64,000 bases of DNA from an uncultured Pseudohongiella sp. (GTDB lineage Bacteria > Pseudomonadota > Gammaproteobacteria > Pseudomonadales > Pseudohongiellaceae), in NCBI GenBank assembly GCA_902537815.1, contig CACBCS010000004.1:34655-98654 (forward strand). The letters are read 5' to 3'. Position numbers and translations under genes: made by a program. The notes under the pieces were generated by a model that saw only the letters and a list, made by a program, of their open reading frames with translations, had not been told where the DNA came from and did no database searches. Shown here one piece after another: positions 1 to 8,770 of the stretch; within the stretch, counting starts at the first letter, position 1; the number at the start of each line of letters is the position of its first letter.

Positions 1-51
1 CCGCAGCCCTGAGCTTGGGTTGAAACGGACGGCTGTTAAGACGGTTTTTCG

Positions 52-545
52 CTAGGAAGCTAATCGCTTGTTCCCTTTGCTGCGCTGCCACTCATCCAGA
101 GCCGAGCGGGCAACTGAGGCATCGAAGGCTTCATCATGCAAGAGCACGCTTCGCCGCCAATTCGATGACATAACCATTAGGGTCCCGGAAATAGATGGAG
201 TCAATGAACCCATGATCTGACACTCCCCGTGTGTCGATACCTGCTGCCTCTCCCTTTGTCTTCATGTCCCGCAAGAAACCCGAACTGACTTCGAGCGCTA
301 TGTGCAGGTCAAAATCCCGCTGAGGTTTAAACTCAAAAGGGGCCTCAGGCTCTTCGAAAAAAGCAAGAAATGAACCATCCTCCTTCCGGTAAAAACTGTG
401 CAGCACTTTGCTGTCACGCCCCGACTTGGTTACCGCTATTTCAAAAGCCTGCACAAGAGGCAGGCCAAAGGGACTCTTCATAGAACTTGCGCGTCTCTTC
501 CGAATCCCGGCAACGATAGGCGTTGTGATGCAAACCTTTAATCAT
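52..545 (-). pseudogene. VOC (glyoxalase/dioxygenase) family protein, broken by two frameshifts
   Basis: Reading the minus strand from ATG at 545 gives MIKGLHHNAYRCRDSEETR and FYEES, a typical VOC-family N-terminus, but the frame then runs into a stop. The family continues in another frame from about 469 (GLPLVQAFEI through FIDSIYFRDPNGYVIELAAK) and stops at 134; a third frame carries a plausible C-terminal tail (HDEAFDASVARSALDEW) to a TAG at 52-54. Removing one base from the T run at 467-469 and one near 139-141 restores a single 163-codon frame, a normal length for the family. VOC proteins are metal-dependent beta-alpha-beta-beta-beta enzymes (glyoxalases, extradiol dioxygenases); the substrate here is unknown. 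Either a recent pseudogene or two sequencing errors; both lesions are single-base gains. Confidence 0.8.
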
Positions 546-569
546 TTTTATTGGAGCCAGTTGACAGAA

Positions 570-1145
570 TTACTGCCTCGTAGGCGGTGGCGTCCAGTCG
601 CAAGTTTCGCAGTTCGGATCTCGTTCATTTTCTGCCATGACCTCAAAAATAAAATCGCGCCAGACTTCATTGGGCTGCCACACGGTATTCATGTCGGCTT
701 TGGCCTCCTCAACAGGAACATCTTCAAACAGGACGCGGTACAGAAAGCTGAAAGCTGTTGCCCGGGCATTGACCTGACAGTGCAGCAGCGTTTTTTTGTC
801 AGTATTACGCTGCATCGAATCTGCGAATGCGTAAAAATCATCGGGAAGCGGATTCGAGAAATCGACCGGGACCTGCATGTACTCCATCCCCAGTCGTTTC
901 ACGATCTGGTCTTCGTCAGGCAACGCATTCTGATTATTGGTAAACGCAATATAGACAACCCGCTCAAAGCTCTCGTCTGCAACCGCCTGCAGCTGGGCTT
1001 CGGTGGGTTGTCCGGAGCTGGCGAAAACCTCGCTGTACTGACGGAAGTTGGTAATCTCCTGCAGAGCAGAAGGTGCCTCTTCAACGGCCAGTACGGATTG
1101 CCCGGCTAAGGCGAGCAGCAGAGCGCTCAGTACACGTGTTTTCAT
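570..1145 (-). CDS. Exported tyrosine-phosphatase-like protein
   Basis: A 191-residue protein starting with a clear signal peptide (MKTRVLSALLLALAGQSVLA), so it should act in the periplasm. The ATG at 1145 is chosen over an upstream ATG at 1181 because it follows a GGAGAAG ribosome-binding site and begins the signal peptide. The core resembles the DUF442/dual-specificity phosphatase fold, with a loop HCQVNAR at about residues 122-128 where the phosphatase P-loop sits. The Cys-to-Arg spacing is four residues, not the classical five, as I recall for this subgroup, so catalytic activity is not assured. Substrate unknown. It stands alone between the VOC remnant and the divergent dmeF. Confidence 0.7.
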   Translation of the reverse strand: MKTRVLSALLLALAGQSVLAVEEAPSALQEITNFRQYSEVFASSGQPTEAQLQAVADESFERVVYIAFTNNQNALPDEDQIVKRLGMEYMQVPVDFSNPLPDDFYAFADSMQRNTDKKTLLHCQVNARATAFSFLYRVLFEDVPVEEAKADMNTVWQPNEVWRDFIFEVMAENERDPNCETCDWTPPPTRQ

Positions 1146-1285
1146 GACTTCTCCGATTAACAGACAGTTTGGTTGCGTCAATCATAACAAACACGCGAAA
1201 GAGATACCGCATTTCCCTGCCAGTCTCCGTCTGACAGCCCCCGCTGATTTCAGTGTGGGCAGAGGGCGTGGTATAAGCTGACAGG

Positions 1286-2227
1286 ATGAAAGAAGAGAAT
1301 CTGGCCCGTTGGGCCCACTCCCACAGCTTTGGTCAGGAAAAGAAGCGTCCGGGAGAGCTGAGAACATTCATCGTAATCGCCCTGACCTCAGGCATGATGG
1401 CAGTAGAGGTTACGGCAGGCATTGCCTACGGATCGATCGCACTGCTCGCTGACGGTCTGCACATGGGATCACATGCTGTCGCCTTGTCAGTCAATGCTTT
1501 TGCTTATGTCTATGCCCGTCGGCAGGCCTTGAGTGGCCGCTTCAGCTTTGGCACCGGCAAGGTAAATACACTTGGGGGCTATACCGGTGCGATTCTGCTG
1601 GCTCTTTTTGCCTTACTGATGGCCTGGGAAAGTTGCCAGCGACTGTTCAACCCGATAAACATTGCGTTTAACCAAGCGATCGCTGTCGCCACGGTTGGTC
1701 TGGTTGTCAACGGCGCATCAGTCTTTATTCTGGGGGACCAGCATGAGCATCCCCATGAACCCGGTCATCATCACCATGAGCACGATCACAATCTGAAAGC
1801 GGCCTATCTGCACGTTCTGGCTGATGCCTTGACCTCGCTGCTGGCGATCGCGGCCCTGCTCACTGGCAAATACTCTGGCGCACTCTGGATGGATCCGGTG
1901 ATGGGCCTGATCGGTGCCCTCCTCGTCGCACGCTGGTCCTATGGATTACTGAAGAGCACCAGTGCCATTCTGTTGGACACGCAGGAATCTGATGGGACCA
2001 TAGAGGCCATCCGCCATCTGATAGAAGCATCCGGAGAGCACCGAGTCGTGGATTTTCATCTGTGGTCCATCGGTTCCGGCCTTCAGGCTGCACTCATCAC
2101 CGTGGTATCCAGCGCACCTCAGTCGCCTGACTTCTACCGGCAGATGATCGCTAAACAGCATGCGCTCGCGCATCTGACGATCGAAGTCCATGCTTACGCA
2201 GAGCGGGCCGCTGTTTCAGAACAGTGA
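1286..2227 (+). CDS. dmeF: CDF-family cobalt/nickel efflux transporter DmeF
   Basis: A 313-residue inner-membrane cation diffusion facilitator that expels divalent metals (Co, Ni, possibly Zn) in exchange for protons. The N-terminus HSHSFGQEKKRPGE is characteristic of DmeF. Metal-site HxxxD-type motifs are seen in ADGLHMGSH (about 55-63) and HVLADALTS (about 175-183), separated by a histidine-rich cytoplasmic loop at about 150-168 containing HHHHEHDH. Six transmembrane segments are apparent, followed by the short cytoplasmic domain. No adjacent metal-sensing regulator (RcnR/FrmR type) is present. A large hairpin lies directly after the gene. Confidence 0.88.
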   Translation: MKEENLARWAHSHSFGQEKKRPGELRTFIVIALTSGMMAVEVTAGIAYGSIALLADGLHMGSHAVALSVNAFAYVYARRQALSGRFSFGTGKVNTLGGYTGAILLALFALLMAWESCQRLFNPINIAFNQAIAVATVGLVVNGASVFILGDQHEHPHEPGHHHHEHDHNLKAAYLHVLADALTSLLAIAALLTGKYSGALWMDPVMGLIGALLVARWSYGLLKSTSAILLDTQESDGTIEAIRHLIEASGEHRVVDFHLWSIGSGLQAALITVVSSAPQSPDFYRQMIAKQHALAHLTIEVHAYAERAAVSEQ

Positions 2228-2230
2228 TCA

Positions 2231-2286
2231 GCAGACGGAACGTCCATAGTAATCTGCCGATGGTGGCAGATAACGTTTCCGTCTGC
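2231..2286. repeat. Large bipartite inverted repeat after dmeF
   Basis: The arms GCAGACGGAACGT (2231-2243) and ACGTTTCCGTCTGC (2273-2286) pair with a single bulged base, and inside them ATCTGCC (2252-2258) pairs with GGCAGAT (2265-2271). The RNA would form a long two-part stem. There is no T tract on either side, so it is not a standard intrinsic terminator. It sits between the convergent ends of dmeF and the acylase gene, where a bidirectional terminator, mRNA-stabilising structure or REP-like element would be expected. Confidence 0.6.
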
Positions 2287-2344
2287 GCCCGGACGCTACG
2301 CGCCGGCCTGATCCCGCGGTCACTGAAATCACCCTGAAGCAGGG

Positions 2345-4774
2345 TCAATTCGCCGGGGTCAACTCCAGTGTTTCAAACAGCACGGATTCTATCTTGTCTC
2401 TTGAATAGAATGCAGGGAAGACCCCATCGTCAGCCCACAGTTCAAAAAGATTGTCATAGAGCGGGCTATTCGGGTCACCTGACTGTCCGGGCGCATTCAT
2501 CCCGAGGGTATTGTCCCAATCCCGTGTGTCTACGAATATCCTGAAGGAGGCGCCGGTAGTCTGGTTGTCTCCGCTGCCGGTATTGCCCAGGGTAAAACTG
2601 TTACCCCCTCTCGGAGCCGGCCCGACATCGAGCTGTGCTCGTACCTCTTCGCTGACTGCTGCACTGAGCGGGTGACGGATCAGCGCATGTTTATAATCGG
2701 CCTGACCGTAGACCCAGTCGTCTGCATTCGGACCCAGCTTTTCCCGCAGACTGAGGATACCCTCAGCCAGGGTACGCAATAAAAATGTATCCCGCCCAGC
2801 CAGCGGATCGGGACCAAAATCTCCATCCGGAGCCAGCAGCATATCAATCGTCGTTTTCATTCCCACAGTAAGAAAGTGCTGTGCTTCGGCGGGGACTTTC
2901 AGAGCGTTGATGTTGTCAAGCAACTGCCGCTCGAACGCCACATAAATACCCGCGGTCACGGAATCACGATCGAGCTCAAAATCCCAGTCAAGTAACAGTT
3001 GTCGGGCCTGCTCCACCTGCGGATCGGCTGCGCGTAAATGCTTGAAAAAAGGGACAAGACTGCGTGCAGGGATAGACAGGTAGTCATGCTGGAGGGCGAT
3101 CATATCGGACATGTTGAATTTACGGCCGGACGCCAAGACCTCGCTGCCACGGGCCCAGCGATACGGATCTGTCCAGGTGTAACCGATCGCATCAAGAAGT
3201 TCAAAATCCGGCGGCGTGTAGTTGCTGTTGGAAGTTTCAATGAAACCACGCTGGGGATTCAGATCATTAGGTTTGGCTTTAATAGGCAAATAGCCGTCCC
3301 ATTCGTAGCGACCGTCGCCGGGTACTGGCACCATCCCGCTGAAATTTCTTCGAATCGGCGCAATGCCCACTGCCTGCCATCCGATGTTGCCCTCGCGGTC
3401 CGCCCAGATCATATTCTCGCCGGGAATGTTGCTGTAGTTTGACGCTTCACGAAATTCTTCCCAACTCTCGGCCTGATCCATTCTCAACGATGCCAGGTAG
3501 GGCGCCCCGCCGAATTCCATCCAGGCAGGCCGCACCGCATAAGCGAGATGTTTGTCAGCGTCCTCGAAGACTACCGGGCCGTGTCTGGTGTATTTCAACT
3601 GGACAAGCTCAGGAGCCCGACCCCGCACAGGAATACTTTCCTCGATAACAGACATAGGTTCCCACTGGCCGTTATAGCGATACTCGTCGGGGTTCTCAGG
3701 ATTGACTTCGTAGACCAGTAAATCTTCACCGTCGGTGTTGAACACCGTAAGACCCCAAGCCCCGTATTCGTTATGACCTATAGAGATCCCGGGTATTGTG
3801 GGTTCGCCCCCGCCAATAACGTTCCATCCCGGTCCCACCAGATGCGCCCAATAGCGCAGCGATGGCGAGGACTGAGCCCGATGAGGATCATTAATCATCA
3901 TCGGCCAGCCATCCTGAGTCAGATCCCCGCTGACGACCCAGTTGTTACTGCCAATGTCATCCAGATCAAATCGCCGGACCAGTTCTGATTCCCTATTCAG
4001 CGTCGCAGCTAACTGTTCGTATGCGCTAGCCTCGTTGCGAGCAGACGCTACCACAATATCTGTCGGTTCGAATCGAATGTTCCGCCTGTAGGCGTTGTAC
4101 AAACGCAGGATGTCATTCTGAAGCAGTGATTCGCAGTCGATCATCGGGTCCAGACTCAGATCGGGTTGATGAGGGTGGAAATATTGCAGTTCGCGAACTT
4201 GCTCCTCGCCAATGGCGCAAACAGCACGTCCAACATTCATCTCCAGGCCGATATTGCCCAGCAACCCCTGGTGACGGGATATCACGACTTCTTCTGTCCA
4301 GTGCTTTGGCTCAATACCCAGCAATTTGAACGGTAAGGGAAGATCCTCCGGATTCTCCATAACCTGATCGATGAAGGCGTTTAAACCGTGCACGAAAGCA
4401 CCAATGATATCGACACCATTGGGATGATAGTGCTGCAACTCTTCCCCCATCGCGCCGCGGAATTTGAACAGCCGGGCGCCGTGGTCCCGTTCTAACGCCT
4501 TGGGTCCGAGAATTTCTGCCATGGTACCAGTGGCTCTCGCCCGCCAAATCTCAAACTGAAACAGACGATCACGAGCTGCACTGTAGCCTTGCGCAAAAAA
4601 CAGGTCGTGCTCCGTTTCCGCGTAGATATGAGAGATCCCCCATTGATCTTTGAGGATCTCCACCGGCTGCTGTAACCCCTCAACCTCAAGTGTCTGCCGC
4701 GTTTGGGCCGCGACAGAGAGCGAGACGCCAAGCAACAAGGTCAGGAAACCGATCGAGCGCAGGGGGCTTATCAT
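2345..4774 (-). CDS. Penicillin acylase family (Ntn-hydrolase) enzyme
   Basis: An 809-residue precursor with a signal peptide (to about residue 24, SVAAQ), so periplasmic. Members of this family (penicillin G acylase, acyl-homoserine-lactone acylases) self-cleave into alpha and beta chains and hydrolyse amide bonds of acylated amines. The autoprocessing site is visible as GSNNWVVSG, the new N-terminal Ser nucleophile being about residue 276; the following region and the length fit the family. It overlaps the upstream ACT gene by 4 bases, indicating translational coupling. Substrate (antibiotic, AHL, other acyl amide) cannot be set from sequence. Confidence 0.9.
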   Translation of the reverse strand: MISPLRSIGFLTLLLGVSLSVAAQTRQTLEVEGLQQPVEILKDQWGISHIYAETEHDLFFAQGYSAARDRLFQFEIWRARATGTMAEILGPKALERDHGARLFKFRGAMGEELQHYHPNGVDIIGAFVHGLNAFIDQVMENPEDLPLPFKLLGIEPKHWTEEVVISRHQGLLGNIGLEMNVGRAVCAIGEEQVRELQYFHPHQPDLSLDPMIDCESLLQNDILRLYNAYRRNIRFEPTDIVVASARNEASAYEQLAATLNRESELVRRFDLDDIGSNNWVVSGDLTQDGWPMMINDPHRAQSSPSLRYWAHLVGPGWNVIGGGEPTIPGISIGHNEYGAWGLTVFNTDGEDLLVYEVNPENPDEYRYNGQWEPMSVIEESIPVRGRAPELVQLKYTRHGPVVFEDADKHLAYAVRPAWMEFGGAPYLASLRMDQAESWEEFREASNYSNIPGENMIWADREGNIGWQAVGIAPIRRNFSGMVPVPGDGRYEWDGYLPIKAKPNDLNPQRGFIETSNSNYTPPDFELLDAIGYTWTDPYRWARGSEVLASGRKFNMSDMIALQHDYLSIPARSLVPFFKHLRAADPQVEQARQLLLDWDFELDRDSVTAGIYVAFERQLLDNINALKVPAEAQHFLTVGMKTTIDMLLAPDGDFGPDPLAGRDTFLLRTLAEGILSLREKLGPNADDWVYGQADYKHALIRHPLSAAVSEEVRAQLDVGPAPRGGNSFTLGNTGSGDNQTTGASFRIFVDTRDWDNTLGMNAPGQSGDPNSPLYDNLFELWADDGVFPAFYSRDKIESVLFETLELTPAN

Positions 4775-5211
4775 TTTGAATGTCCTCTTTGTGTCAGGGT
4801 TGGGTCGGAATCAGGATCTGCCAGCGCCTGCAGGTGCTCCAGCGCTTCAGTGGCTTTGTCTCGCGGTACAAAAACATGATCGTGGTAGCGGGCAGCAATG
4901 ACGTTGGCCGGTATCCCGTGCTCAGCCAGACAGGAGGAGACCGCTGTGGTGAGGCCGACCGCATCCAGGCTGGAATGCACACGAAGAGTGATGCCTTTGA
5001 ATACGCCTTGATAGTCCAAACCCTCTGCATCCGCCCGCTCCTGGGAGATGAGGAGACTGAGCCCTTCTGCTTCACTGAAGCTTGCCAGCGGTTTCAGGCG
5101 GGACAGACTCTCCGATTCGGGGTTTGTAACCGTGCAGAAAACATAATCCCCATCAAGCAAGAGGGGATTCAGATTAGACAGTAAATTACCGAGGTCGGTT
5201 TCGCCGGACAA
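4771..5211 (-). CDS. ACT domain-containing protein
   Basis: A cytoplasmic protein of 146 residues resembling the Atu0741-like family of paired ACT domains: segment LLDGDYVFCTV near the start, then a second ACT-like half with RVHSSLDAVGLTTAVSSCLA and YHDHVFVPRDKATEAL. Such proteins are thought to bind small ligands, perhaps amino acids, but no reaction is known. The frame is open upstream to 5271, but TTG at 5211 is chosen because it follows GGAAGG by six bases and matches the usual family start (SGETDL). The 3' end overlaps the acylase start (ATGA). Confidence 0.75.
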   Translation of the reverse strand: MSGETDLGNLLSNLNPLLLDGDYVFCTVTNPESESLSRLKPLASFSEAEGLSLLISQERADAEGLDYQGVFKGITLRVHSSLDAVGLTTAVSSCLAEHGIPANVIAARYHDHVFVPRDKATEALEHLQALADPDSDPTLTQRGHSK

Positions 5212-5300
5212 CTTATGCCTTCCCTCTCCTTCGAAAGCTGACAATGCCGCCAGGTTCCGGAACGCCGGCAAGCAGCCCGAGCAGCCTGTTCACCGCGGTG

Positions 5301-6146
5301 CTATTCAAGTTCAGCGGCTATTTCCGCATAGAAACCCGGAACGCTGCGGCGCATGAACAGGCCGTCTTCTGCCTGAGTCCAGCTCAGCCCCGGGTCCTTG
5401 ATCTGCTCAGAAGCCTCGTCTGCCGACACTCCCGCACGGATGAGTTCAGCCATTCGCTGGCGCACAGACTCCATCTGGTTCCTGAAATTCAGGATATCGC
5501 GACGGTTCATAATCCCGCCGTGGCCGGGAATCGCGGTATCGAAATCCAGCGCCAGTATGGCGGCCAGAGTACTTACCCATCCGCGACTGCTACCGCCATT
5601 CGCATAATCCAAAAATGGCGCTGTCGTGTGCAACAGGTCACCGCCATGGATGGTTTTGAGATCCGGAAAATACACCACTGAATCGCCATTAGTATGTCCG
5701 GTACCAAGATGGAACACCTGCACCTCTACCCCACCCAGATAAATGGCTGTACTATCGGTGTAAGCTAGCCGCGGCAAACCCTTCTGATTGCCACGAAGCA
5801 TATTGTCTCGGGCATTCTTGTGAGCAACGATTTCGGCCACTTCGAGAAAACCTGCGTTACTGCCACTGTGATCACCATGGTGGTGTGTATTGACAACGTA
5901 CCGCACCGGCAGTGCGCTGACGCTGGCGATGAGTGACTGTATTTCTTCAAAGTCCTGCGGAAATTTGTCATCAATCAGAATAACGCCTTCCTCTGTCAGC
6001 CTGACTCCGATATTGCCTCCCGGTCCGGTGATCATGTAGAGGCCATCTTTTACCTGCTCGATACCGAGTCTGGGCTGGGCCCACAATGCGGCGCAAGGCA
6101 CCAGTAAACTCAGGAGCAGAGCCCCGCGCAATACGAGTGGAATCAT
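5301..6146 (-). CDS. Exported metallo-beta-lactamase-fold hydrolase
   Basis: A 281-residue protein with a signal peptide (MIPLVLRGALLLSLLVPC to ALWAQ). The zinc-binding motif THHHGDH lies at residues 87-93, with further ligands in GTGHTNGD and IPGHGG, the standard order of the fold. Related periplasmic proteins include subclass B-like and quinoprotein relay-type hydrolases; the true substrate is unknown. Same strand as the ACT and acylase genes with a short gap (about 90 bases to the ACT start), so likely co-transcribed. The AT-rich stretch 6147-6200 upstream is a likely promoter region. Confidence 0.85.
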   Translation of the reverse strand: MIPLVLRGALLLSLLVPCAALWAQPRLGIEQVKDGLYMITGPGGNIGVRLTEEGVILIDDKFPQDFEEIQSLIASVSALPVRYVVNTHHHGDHSGSNAGFLEVAEIVAHKNARDNMLRGNQKGLPRLAYTDSTAIYLGGVEVQVFHLGTGHTNGDSVVYFPDLKTIHGGDLLHTTAPFLDYANGGSSRGWVSTLAAILALDFDTAIPGHGGIMNRRDILNFRNQMESVRQRMAELIRAGVSADEASEQIKDPGLSWTQAEDGLFMRRSVPGFYAEIAAELE

Positions 6147-6337
6147 GGGGGAACCTCTCTATTTTTTTGCTTTATCGTTTTATTCTTTTTATGTCGGCTT
6201 GTTTTATGGCGTCTTCGCAAGCCCGACGCACTGTGGCTTTTCATGTCAGAAGGACCACAGCCATCATTCATACACGATCAGCCACGCAAGCGCAAATTCT
6301 GTCGCTGACCTTTCACGACCTGCAGGCGGGCACCGAT

Positions 6338-7156
6338 TTACTCGGCCGCAGCGATAAACTGCCGCATCACGTTCAACACTTCATCAGGCTCAAACAGACG
6401 ACCGCCCTGCTTTGCAAATTTTGTCAAAGCGGCATCATCAGGGAAACTGAAATAATTGCCGCTATCAGGCTGCGCATCACGTTCGAGAGCGAGACCGCGA
6501 TCCAGCACCTCTACCGCTTCAAGCATCCGCGCACAGCCTGACTCATAAAGCGACAGAACATGCCATAAATAGGAGCGATCGGGCTGAACGGGAAGTCGGG
6601 TAGTCGTCACGATGCTGCCCGTATCTATCGAACTGTCCTCAATAAAATGCAGAGTCGTTCCTATTTCGGACTCTTTATTCAACAGTGCCCAGAATGTCGC
6701 CATCACGCCCTTGTAGTCAGGCAATAAGCCGGAATGAAGATTCAACACCCCGTGCTTGGGCAACGAAATAGCTGGGTCACGAAGAATCACACCATAACGC
6801 ACAGATAAGACCAAATCCGGTTCTGACTCCGCATAGCGCTCGAGCCCGGCAGTCTCATTTATCGCATTCAGCGTACTCACACCTCCGGTAATCCGCGCCC
6901 CCAACTGCTCGAAGCTGAAAAGCGTCTGACCCTCGCGCACGGGACCTGACGCGTCAGGATCCAACAGGGGCGCAATCAGACCATTTAAAAGATCCTGTTC
7001 CACGAATTTCAGATGCTGCAGAGGGACGGCCAGTGGTTTGCTGCCGACCCGTGAAGAAAGGAACACTGTCACTTGATGCTCAGTCAAACCGGGGATCAAA
7101 CGATTCAGCGCGAAACAACTGGCCAGGTCGCGATTCGTAAGAATGGTAACGTTCAT
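6338..7156 (-). CDS. Formyltransferase-family protein
   Basis: A 272-residue protein with the formyl-transferase N-terminal fold: the motif HGVLNLHSGLLPDYKG at about residues 135-150 supplies the Asn and His of the N-10-formyltetrahydrofolate active site, followed by TLHFIEDSSIDTGSIV. It is shorter than methionyl-tRNA formyltransferase (about 310) and lacks a recognisable tRNA-binding C-terminal domain, so it more likely formylates a small amine or sugar. It lies downstream of a ModF-like ATPase and a PhyH-type dioxygenase on the same strand. Acceptor unknown. Confidence 0.8.
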   Translation of the reverse strand: MNVTILTNRDLASCFALNRLIPGLTEHQVTVFLSSRVGSKPLAVPLQHLKFVEQDLLNGLIAPLLDPDASGPVREGQTLFSFEQLGARITGGVSTLNAINETAGLERYAESEPDLVLSVRYGVILRDPAISLPKHGVLNLHSGLLPDYKGVMATFWALLNKESEIGTTLHFIEDSSIDTGSIVTTTRLPVQPDRSYLWHVLSLYESGCARMLEAVEVLDRGLALERDAQPDSGNYFSFPDDAALTKFAKQGGRLFEPDEVLNVMRQFIAAAE

Positions 7157-7228
7157 CTGAAATAGCTTTCGCTGTAAATTGAGAGCATGTTGCCGCGTCC
7201 TGCCGCTGTCTATCAGCCAACCGGCGTG

Positions 7229-8743
7229 TCAGAGGTCATGTTGCACCACGCTGTGAGTGTGTTCTCCGGCAGACACGAACTCCAGCCGCTGATTGATGCA
7301 GACAGGCCACTCCTCGGAGACATGGCTGACGTAAATCAGCCGCGTGCGAGTCTGGCTGGCAATCAGGTCGAGAACTCCGAGAATCAGCTGCCGATGGTAA
7401 TCGTCCAGACCCACACAAGGTTCGTCCAGAATCAGGACGGCAGGATTTTTCACCATTGCGCGGGCGAGGAGCACCAGACGCTGCTGGCCGAATGACAGCT
7501 CATGATAATAGCAGGCCGCAGAGTCAGCCAGGCCAAGACAGGAGAGCCACGCTTTCGCAACAGCGCGGTCGCTGGCAACACTGTCGTCGTAGAGACCAAC
7601 CGAATCATAAAGACCGCTTACTACCACATCCAGAGCCTTCCAGCCTTTCACATACTTATTGTGCAGCTCGTTGGACACCAGCCCGAATTGGGATTTGATC
7701 TCCCACACTGTCTCGCCACTTCCCCGCTGTGTTCCGAACAGCCGAACTTTCTGGCCATAGGCCATGTGATTCTCTCCGCAAATCAGACTGAGCAGAGTTG
7801 ATTTGCCGCATCCGTTAAGGCCTTCAATCAAAGTGTGATGGGAGCTCGTCATGCGCCACGTCACGGATTCAAGCACCCGTTTGTCGCCATAGTTCGCATG
7901 AACACCCTCAAGATCAATGATCACTTTGGGGGACGCGGATGCCGGCATCTCAGGAGGTTCAGCAAGCGGCAGACTATCGGGTAATTCAGGGGTCCGCGCC
8001 ATCCGCTCTCGGAAATACTGAGTGGCAAGCACTTCTGCAAGCAGGCCCTGCTTCGTTAATTCCAGGTTTTCAAGCAAGGCTAGGTGCGTGGTACCGGGCA
8101 GGATGTCGCGGTGTCGACGGCACAGCAACAGGCTACTGAAGCCTGATTTGCGACGCGCTTCAATGCAATCAATAATTCGTTGGTGAGATGCCTTGTCGAT
8201 ACTCTCCAGCGGGTCATCAAACACCAGCAGCTTTCGCGGATCACCGACCGCCGCGATTAATGCTCTGCCAATCAGCGCTCGCCTGATCTGGCCCGATGAC
8301 AGAAACCGGATCCCTTTGAGCAGCAGCTTGTCGAGATCCAGCTGCTCTACGATTGAGTCATACGCATCAGACAAACCGTCACCGGGAGCAAGGCCGGAGC
8401 GCAGCAGCTGACTCACCGTGGTCCCCGGGTCTTCAGCGCGATCTCTGTATTCGCTCATATCAAGCCTGTTATCTCGCTGCCACAGACGTTGCTGCTCTTC
8501 AAAGGAGACCAGCACAATATCGCGACCGGGCTCCAGCCCTTCCCGATACGTGACGTAGCTACCCGACTCGAGTCGTTTACCGGCGATCAGGTTCGCCAGC
8601 AAGGTCTTGCCAGATCCGTTACCACCGAACAGACACCAATGTTCACCCTGCCGCACTGAGAAATGGGTAACACGCAACTGCGACTGGCGATTGATTCGGC
8701 AGCTGGCATGATCGACCCGCAGCAAACAGTCCTCGAACGTCAT
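7229..8743 (-). CDS. modF: ModF-like tandem ABC ATPase
   Basis: A 504-residue soluble protein with two ABC ATP-binding domains in tandem. Domain 1: Walker A GGNGSGKT (40-47), signature LSSGQIRR, Walker B LLVFDDP. Domain 2: Walker A GLNGCGKST (308-316), signature LSFGQQR, Walker B VLILDEPCVG. The opening EHWCLFGGNGSGK is typical of ModF/PhrA. No membrane segments or permease gene are present, and ModF function (linked to molybdate or photorepair loci in E. coli) is poorly defined. Start ATG follows AGGAAA. Symbol is by similarity only; no molybdate transport genes are nearby, though two molybdoenzymes are in this window. Confidence 0.8.
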   Translation of the reverse strand: MTFEDCLLRVDHASCRINRQSQLRVTHFSVRQGEHWCLFGGNGSGKTLLANLIAGKRLESGSYVTYREGLEPGRDIVLVSFEEQQRLWQRDNRLDMSEYRDRAEDPGTTVSQLLRSGLAPGDGLSDAYDSIVEQLDLDKLLLKGIRFLSSGQIRRALIGRALIAAVGDPRKLLVFDDPLESIDKASHQRIIDCIEARRKSGFSSLLLCRRHRDILPGTTHLALLENLELTKQGLLAEVLATQYFRERMARTPELPDSLPLAEPPEMPASASPKVIIDLEGVHANYGDKRVLESVTWRMTSSHHTLIEGLNGCGKSTLLSLICGENHMAYGQKVRLFGTQRGSGETVWEIKSQFGLVSNELHNKYVKGWKALDVVVSGLYDSVGLYDDSVASDRAVAKAWLSCLGLADSAACYYHELSFGQQRLVLLARAMVKNPAVLILDEPCVGLDDYHRQLILGVLDLIASQTRTRLIYVSHVSEEWPVCINQRLEFVSAGEHTHSVVQHDL

Positions 8744-8770
8744 ACGAAGTGGTTTCCTTTGCAGGTCATG

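Noticed and set aside
408..1109. 233-codon plus-strand frame
   Set aside because: Antisense to the exported phosphatase-like protein, whose signal peptide and motifs make it the real gene.
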